Assembly: GCA_036244855.1 (NCBI GenBank)
Contig: BQKZ01013174.1
Span: forward strand, 8,271 to 20,402
Direction of reading: 5' to 3'
Length of the DNA: 12,132 nt
DNA from: Temnopleurus reevesii
Lineage: Eukaryota; Echinodermata; Echinoidea; Temnopleuroida; Temnopleuridae
A model generated the notes under the pieces. It searched no databases. It was not told where the DNA came from and worked only from the letters and a program-made list of their open reading frames with translations. Position 1 is the stretch's first letter, and the number at the start of each line of letters is the position of its first letter. The translations under genes were made by a program, and so were the position numbers. Shown here one piece after another: positions 7,774 through 12,132 of this stretch.

Positions 7774-7926
7774 CAAATATCCCGAACAGTTACTTCGAAA
7801 GTATATGGAATTATAATTCTTCGGATGGGCTAGCAAAGAAAACTATTATTCCTCGGAAAAATAGTATTGCTAGCCCATCCTCAGAAATATAATTCCAATA
7901 TACTTTCTCAGAGCTCGGGATATTTG
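7774..7926. repeat. 153-bp near-palindrome (small foldback element)
   Basis: CAAATATCCCGA at 7774 is matched by TCGGGATATTTG ending at 7926. Inside, AAAGTATAT, GGAATTATA and GATGGGCTAGCA pair with their complements, up to ACTATT...AATAGT around a loop of about 12 bases. AAT stands on both sides and could be a 3-bp target duplication. The arms (about 70 bases each) differ at only some positions. A MITE is the likeliest explanation. Confidence 0.75.
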
Positions 7927-7938
7927 AATAATATATAT

Positions 7939-7995
7939 TTTTTATTATTATTATTATTTATTTTATTATTTTTTTTTTTTTTTTGGGGGGGGGGG
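7939..7995. repeat. AT-rich microsatellite followed by T16G11
   Basis: ATT/TTTATT repeats are followed by sixteen T (7969-7984) directly joined to eleven G (7985-7995). Homopolymer lengths here may be unreliable in the assembly. No polymerase-III gene precedes the T run in a convincing way. Confidence 0.85.
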
Positions 7996-8370
7996 AAGCC
8001 CTATTTAGTTTTTGTAAATCATTGAGGTGGGTTTTTCGATGTTTATGCGTTATTTTCTACTACAGGATAGACCCCCATCATAATCCTTTCGCAAAAAAAG
8101 GTATAATCTCCCCGATTAACCATAATATTTATAGGGAATGATTTTTTTTATACATACCAAATACTGGTGGTTTAATGGCGACTGTTTTCACATGGACCTT
8201 TCTGTATGGACCAACCATTATCTCTTGCACGTGTCCAACCTATTGTAAAGACATGGTAGAAAAGAGTAAAACACAAAATAGGGACTGTGGAACAAAAGTT
8301 TGAATGACGTTCATGAAGGTATTTGGCTGTTATAGTTCTCAGCTTGACTAAATTTTCACATGCCTACATT
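7996..8370. other. Non-coding interval, nothing recognised
   Basis: AT-rich sequence with short A and T runs. No reading frame, splice-flanked exon or clear repeat is seen. The outer end of the next foldback element may lie within the last part of this interval. Confidence 0.45.
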
Positions 8371-8371
8371 A

Positions 8372-9345
8372 TGCTTCAATCTAGAGCTAGGTTGACGAAT
8401 TATACAGATACAGATGATTGGAAATTATAATCAACTTTGCTGTTGCACAAATTCATATAAAACTTCTTGTCCGCCCCTCCCAAATACGGCCAGGAAAGAT
8501 AACTTTGCGGGGGATGAAAAACGTGATGACGAGAAGTTGTGTGCCGTTGTCTCGATTCACTTCATTGATCATGTTGATTAACACAATTGACTGATGTTTT
8601 GATAATAATAATCCCTGCATTGATGCACAAATTCGTCACGAATATAATCATTCAAGATCGTTTGAGTCTGAAAATTGATGATCTAAGATAATGAAACATT
8701 CTGTATTATCAAAATTTACGATACTTCATCAAATAAAATTCCTTAAAGAGTGATTTGAATTGTAAATTTGATGTTCACCCTTGAAACGAACCGTGATGGT
8801 CTTAATTCAATAAGAACATGTATGACAGATCAATGTAATGCGTCAAGAATGTAAAGTAAAGCATGTAGCGATCGTGATAAAAAGCGCATACAAGCAGGGA
8901 TTGAATAGAATTCCTAGGAGGCAGATACCATGAACAATGGTAACACTAATTGCTGAATAAATTAGCGATGCCGGCAAATTCTGTTGAAAAGTGCTCACAT
9001 CATTAGGTATTTTCGGTAATATAATCTAGAGGATGTGCATAAAACTATATGCAGGTCTGTCTAACATCGGTTATCTAAGCACATCATATATAATTTTACC
9101 TGGACTTCTTAATAACTTATAGGCGATTATATGCATCAAAGTAATATTTATTTTCATCAGGTACAGTACATATGTGAATTGTGCGAATCAATGAAATGAA
9201 ACGAGACAACGGCACATAGTATGTTATCATCACACTTTCAACTCCCGCATTGCTACCCTCTTGGGAGGGGCGTAAACATATTTAGTGTGTTTTCGTATGG
9301 TAACGAGAGAGAATTTAACATTCAGTCATCTGTATTTATGTTCTA
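8372..9345. mobile_element. Foldback element of about 1 kb with diverged inverted arms
   Basis: Left arm blocks recur as reverse complements on the right. CGCCCCTCCCAA (8472-8483) pairs with TTGGGAGGGGCG (9261-9272). GTGCCGTTGTCTCG (8541-8554) pairs with CGAGACAACGGCAC (9202-9215) and continues through TTCATTGAT. ATACAGATGA near 8407 pairs with TCATCTGTAT near 9326. Inward matches (GATGATCTAAGATAA against TTATCTAAGCACATC) extend the arms to about 8690 and 9070. Arms are 270-320 bases with many differences, so the element is old. Terminal bases and target duplication could not be fixed. No transposase is encoded in the central 380 bases. Confidence 0.65.
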
Positions 9346-9429
9346 TGTATGTTAAGCCCTGGTTGACTTTGCTCAAACTGTGGTCTTTAAAGTAGACTGG
9401 CATAGAACTTATGTGCGTAAATTAGGAAA

Positions 9430-9970
9430 ATTATACCTCATTAAATCAAGGAAGTACTATAGAATCCATTTAAAGTTGTTTAAAACTATTTTGAAATGCA
9501 AAAAAGGAGAAAAACGCCTTTTAGCGCACTTATATACACTGATGCGAGAATGAACCACCGTAAAAATTCATTTTGACCCCCCGCGGAGAAAATACGTCAT
9601 TGTATTGCATGCTACTTTTCAGAGCCCGGATGCGCGGCGTCTGCTGAGCATGCAAAGCTCAATTTTGCACACGTATTCTATGCACGTAGCTACATCGAAC
9701 GCTTTCTCATATCCAGCTCTATCAATTGCATCGTGAAAGTACAAAATGGCAGAGAATGATTTTGAAGACCTTATATTGTTATGGAATGTGATTCGGAGGA
9801 AGAACAGTATGAACCAAGTACTGACACGGACAGCGAGATTAATCATGGCAAAATCGGGGAATATGATGAAAATGCAGAGGAAAGCGACGACGATGCAGCT
9901 GTTCATCAATTGCCATACCAAGAAAAGCCTAGACCCGCATAGAAATTTAAAAGATGCAAAAACCAATCAT
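9430..9970 (+). repeat. Tandem unit 1 (diverged direct repeat, carries acidic ORF start)
   Basis: The unit begins with ATTATACCTCATTAAAT, repeated exactly at 9971-9987. The following 60 bases are similar in both (GGAAG, ATTCCAT.TAAAG, TTTTGAA). Further on, both units carry an ACAAAATG start context and a GGAATGT block at similar distances. The pair looks like an old tandem duplication of about 540 bases. Confidence 0.55.
9746..9942 (+). pseudogene. Acidic N-terminal fragment, copy 1, frameshifted
   Basis: Looks like the beginning of an acidic protein broken by a frameshift. The ATG at 9746 gives MAENDFEDLILL and then turns into basic, uninformative text. A second frame, open from ATG 9781 to TAG 9942, gives MECDSEEEQYEPSTDTDSE and ends in VHQLPYQEKPRPA, very rich in D and E. 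A one-base shift near 9775-9785 would account for both. Acidic, Asp/Ser/Glu-rich beginnings are common in piggyBac-type transposases and some other transposon proteins; this is an analogy, not an identification. The antisense frame (9619-9966) is hydrophobic only because it mirrors the acidic codons. Confidence 0.4.
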
Positions 9971-10500
9971 ATTATACCTCATTAAATGGGGGAAGAGTCC
10001 TAGATTCCATCTAAAGCATTTTTGAATCCATATATAAATTCACAAAGGCGACAGGGCACTTTGAAAGACACATATTTAGTTGTTTATAGTCAAGTGATTG
10101 GGGACGTTCGTCCTTCTCACTATGCGATGTGACGTATTGATCAGCATTTCACTGCACAGCGGTTTGCATTCAGTTAGTGCAATACAACACACACAAGCAG
10201 ACAGTTCTTCTGACAAAATGATCCACAATTCTTCAAGCCAAAACACCAAGGATATGATTTTGGAATGTAGTTCAATTTCGGACGATTACTGTGAAGATTC
10301 TTACATTGGCAGCGATATAGGTCTTGAGCAAAATCAGAGAATACTGCAGCTGATTTTATACGGAGCGGAGCGCACGAGCAGCTGCCACGAGCCTTCTTCG
10401 ATCCACCACCCGGCCAGAGACCCCAGCACACCGGGGTCTGCGGGGTGTGGATCGGCCGGGAGAGAGTGATGAAATACTGCGACTGGCATTTTCTTTTTCA
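9971..10500 (+). repeat. Tandem unit 2 (diverged direct repeat)
   Basis: Second copy of the unit starting with ATTATACCTCATTAAAT. Its 3' limit is unclear; similarity to unit 1 can be followed by eye to the acidic ORF block around 10300. The unit ends with a GC-rich section (about 10360-10465) that has no counterpart in unit 1. Confidence 0.5.
10218..10469 (+). pseudogene. Acidic N-terminal fragment, copy 2
   Basis: The ATG at 10218 shares the ACAAAATG context of copy 1 at 9746. The frame stays open to TGA after 10466. It reads MIHNSSSQNTKDMILECSS, then SDDYCEDSYIGSDIGLEQ, then a less acidic Ser/Pro/Gly-rich part ending AGCGSAGRE. The MILECSS segment aligns with MECDSEEE of copy 1 at the DNA level (GGAATGT). 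The frame also runs upstream to an ATG at 10098, but that part has no counterpart in the MAENDF copy. No catalytic domain follows, so this is probably a gene remnant. A first exon of a host gene cannot be excluded, although no good splice donor was identified. Confidence 0.35.
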
Positions 10501-11140
10501 AAGTACATCTGAATGTGTAGGAATTGTTATACAAGTAATATATTTTGAATGTCTCTGAATCAGGAAAAGGGTAGCTTATTCATTACTTGCATGAACTCAA
10601 GAGAATTGAACAGCTTTGAAAATGTTTACCCGACTTTGAGTTCATTTTGCCAGTGCGCGCTGGCAGTGAATTGTCACTGCAAGGGGAAAACATGAATAGT
10701 GACCCTGCGTCTGACTGCTAGAGTAATATAAGTTGTTGTTTTTAACAAAATGTTTCACCGCTTTCATTAATAGACGAATAGTAATCATGGTAATTTAGTG
10801 ATGATTCAGTCCTAGTTCAATATATTAAATCTAATATACCTGAATTGAGATTGACTCAATTGATAGTTCGCGTTCACATAGTCATAAACGCAACTGTATC
10901 TGCTCAACAGGATGGTAATCACACATTGCAATGTGTACGGCTAGTTTTCTGATGATCAAAAAAGGGGGAAAACGTTTTATCTGTCAAATATGATTTCCAT
11001 TTAAAAACAGAATATCACAGTGCTCCGATTTTAATTACTAAACTTTTCTGATTATTGGGGTGGAACAAGCAAAGAATATGCAAGATTTAATACACAACAA
11101 GTCCATAAGGCTGCGGTACACGCAGCTAGCTAATGCAATA
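10501..11140. other. Non-coding interval with several small hairpins
   Basis: No gene is recognised. Small perfect inverted repeats are present: GCAGTGA/TCACTGC near 10663-10680, ATATTA/TAATAT (10822-10837), AATTGAG/CTCAATT (10843-10861) and the 16-base palindrome at 10921-10936. Confidence 0.45.
10921..10936. repeat. Perfect 16-bp palindrome ACACATTGCAATGTGT
   Basis: All 16 bases are self-complementary. The core ATTGCAAT resembles a C/EBP-type dimer site. It could be a protein-binding site or chance. Confidence 0.5.
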
Positions 11141-11143
11141 CGA

Positions 11144-11268
11144 TGACGTCACGATCACGGCATTTCTCCAATTGGCTCGTTGGTAGCTGCATCGGGGTAG
11201 CACTTTCAACGAGAGATGGCGCCATTCTATGCGGGAATCAGGGGGGTTCAACTCCGACGTCACTTCCG
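11144..11268. promoter_or_regulatory. Promoter-like cluster: CRE, CCAAT, YY1 and ETS motifs
   Basis: A perfect CRE TGACGTCA stands at 11144-11151. CCAATTGG (11168-11175) gives CCAAT on both strands. ATGGCGCCAT (11216-11225) is a perfect palindrome with a YY1-like core and an ATG on each strand. A second CRE-like CGACGTCA (11255-11262) overlaps CACTTCCG (11261-11268), which is CGGAAGTG, an ETS site, on the other strand. GC content rises here. Such clusters mark TATA-less animal promoters. The short frames from the ATGs (about 24 codons plus, 31 codons minus) are not recognisable, and the 63-codon frame at 11143-11334 is unsupported. Confidence 0.4.
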
Positions 11269-11334
11269 TCACATACATGGGGGATTTTAGGAGGGTCAAA
11301 AGTGCACACTGCTCCCCGCGCGCATTTGTTATAA

Positions 11335-11610
11335 CACAGAGCCAAAATATTTGGGGTCTCAGCGAATTGGCGTTTTGATCAGCGCGAAGCGCGTAAAGTT
11401 ATGTAGATAAGCGCGTTGAATATTCATAAGGGCAAAATTGGGTTTTCACATGATTTAATGCATTATTCATGAGCATAATGACAACACCGAATCGATCAGA
11501 ATGACGAAATGAAATTGATGAGAGATGGTCAAATTTGAGTTTTGATTCTTTGTTCTTTATTTTACTCGAATTTTATCTCATTCTCCCAATGTGTAGTGCT
11601 GTAAAGAAGA
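11335..11610. other. Non-coding interval, nothing recognised
   Basis: AT-rich sequence leading into the CAT repeat. One GCGC-GAA-GCGC mini-hairpin near 11381-11391 is the only structured spot seen. Confidence 0.45.
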
Positions 11611-12049
11611 ACATCTCCATCTCCTTCATTCTCTTCACCACCACACAATCGTCAATCATAGTTACCATCATCTACATTATCACATTACGTCATCTACATA
11701 ATCATCATTACTTTCACCGTCGTTATTATCACATCTCCATCATATATCATCACCAGTATTTCCACTGTCAATATCATCATTACATCATTTTCATAATCAA
11801 TTTAAAAATTATCATCATCACGAATACCAATAGTATATCACCATCGATCAGGAACATATCAGCATCATCTCCGTCTTCATCATCATAATCTCCATCATCA
11901 TTATCATCGTCATCGCAACTACATCATTTTCATAACAGTTTTCACTTAAAACATCGCCATCATCATCACTGCCATCAGCATCGTCATCACAATTACATCA
12001 TTTAGATAATACCATTATCATCATCATCAACATCATAATTACCATCACC
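11611..12049. repeat. Degenerate CAT/ATC trinucleotide repeat, about 440 bp
   Basis: Dominated by ATC/CAT triplets with many substitutions (TTATCATC, CATCATCATC, ACATCATTTT repeated). The purine-poor plus strand gives an open frame rich in Ile, His and Ser at 11535-11888 that is only a translation of the repeat. TCACAATTACATCATTT-like blocks recur near 11920 and 11988, pointing to a longer repeat unit. Confidence 0.9.
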
Positions 12050-12132
12050 AGGCGCGCAACCAGCATTTTGATACCCGGGGGGCCGAGCACAAATTTGGCG
12101 CCCCCGCCCCTCCCGGCTGAGCTGACAAGCAA
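12050..12132. other. GC-rich segment at the window edge
   Basis: Base composition switches abruptly from the AT-rich repeat to GC-rich sequence. It contains CCCGGGGGGCC and GGCGCCCCCGCCCC, which could pair as GGGGG/CCCCC. This may be the start of another interspersed repeat continuing beyond the window; no coding frame can be judged. Confidence 0.4.

Noticed and set aside
7939..7995. Poly(A)/poly(T) tail of a retrotransposon
   Set aside because: The T run lies on the 5' side of the minus-strand element and is part of an ATT microsatellite joined to a G run; no element body is attached to it.
9619..9966. Minus-strand 115-codon hydrophobic frame that looks like a membrane protein
   Set aside because: It mirrors the acidic codons of the plus-strand fragment and contains no family motif.
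10174..10534. Minus-strand frames of 66-85 codons
   Set aside because: Shadows of the plus-strand acidic fragment and its GC-rich end; no splice or domain evidence.
11143..11334. 63-codon frame over the CRE/ETS cluster
   Set aside because: No recognisable protein and no exon signals; the motif cluster explains the composition better.
11535..11888. 117-codon plus-strand frame
   Set aside because: Mostly a translation of the degenerate CAT/ATC repeat into Ile, His and Ser.

Overview
The window looks like nuclear DNA from an animal, most likely a marine invertebrate (an echinoderm or another non-vertebrate deuterostome is my best guess, by feel only). It is AT-rich and intron-like, carries two small spliced-looking exons, a long GTG minisatellite, a CR1/jockey-type retrotransposon and several short non-autonomous DNA elements. 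There is no sign of bacterial or phage organisation: no operons, ribosome binding sites, tRNA or rRNA. The species cannot be fixed from this sequence.

Left part (1-3360): AT-rich non-coding DNA with two exon candidates on opposite strands. A minus-strand terminal exon (1516-1753) encodes one EF-hand loop of S100/calbindin style, with an acceptor site, a stop codon and a poly(A) signal. A plus-strand internal exon (3187-3349) encodes a charged coiled coil between a good acceptor and a consensus donor. Around them lie two copies of one repeat family. One is a complete 593-bp foldback flanked by TTAA (2130-2722). The other is a half copy (about 1245-1489) that supplies the poly(A) signal of the EF-hand exon.

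Middle (3370-7484): about 1 kb of GTG-rich minisatellite with 76-bp and 125-bp higher-order repeats begins 20 bases after the coiled-coil donor. Next come a 179-bp MITE flanked by TAA, a promoter-like cluster (reverse CCAAT, perfect NRF-1 box, YY1/ATG motif), and a 5'-truncated non-LTR retrotransposon on the minus strand. That element keeps an almost complete endonuclease plus reverse transcriptase frame, broken once by an in-frame TGA.

Right part (7485-12132): a 153-bp palindrome, a T16G11 run, a foldback of roughly 1 kb, and two diverged tandem units each carrying the start of an acidic protein that may be a transposase N-terminus. A CRE/CCAAT/YY1/ETS motif cluster follows, then about 440 bp of degenerate CAT/ATC repeat and a GC-rich edge.

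The only long protein frame is the retrotransposon. Host coding content is two exons whose parent genes extend outside what can be recognised here. I did not find a coherent new multi-gene system. The more interesting signals are the transposon-derived 3' end of the EF-hand gene, the promoter next to the retroelement end, the tandem acidic fragments and the unusual density of inverted repeats.
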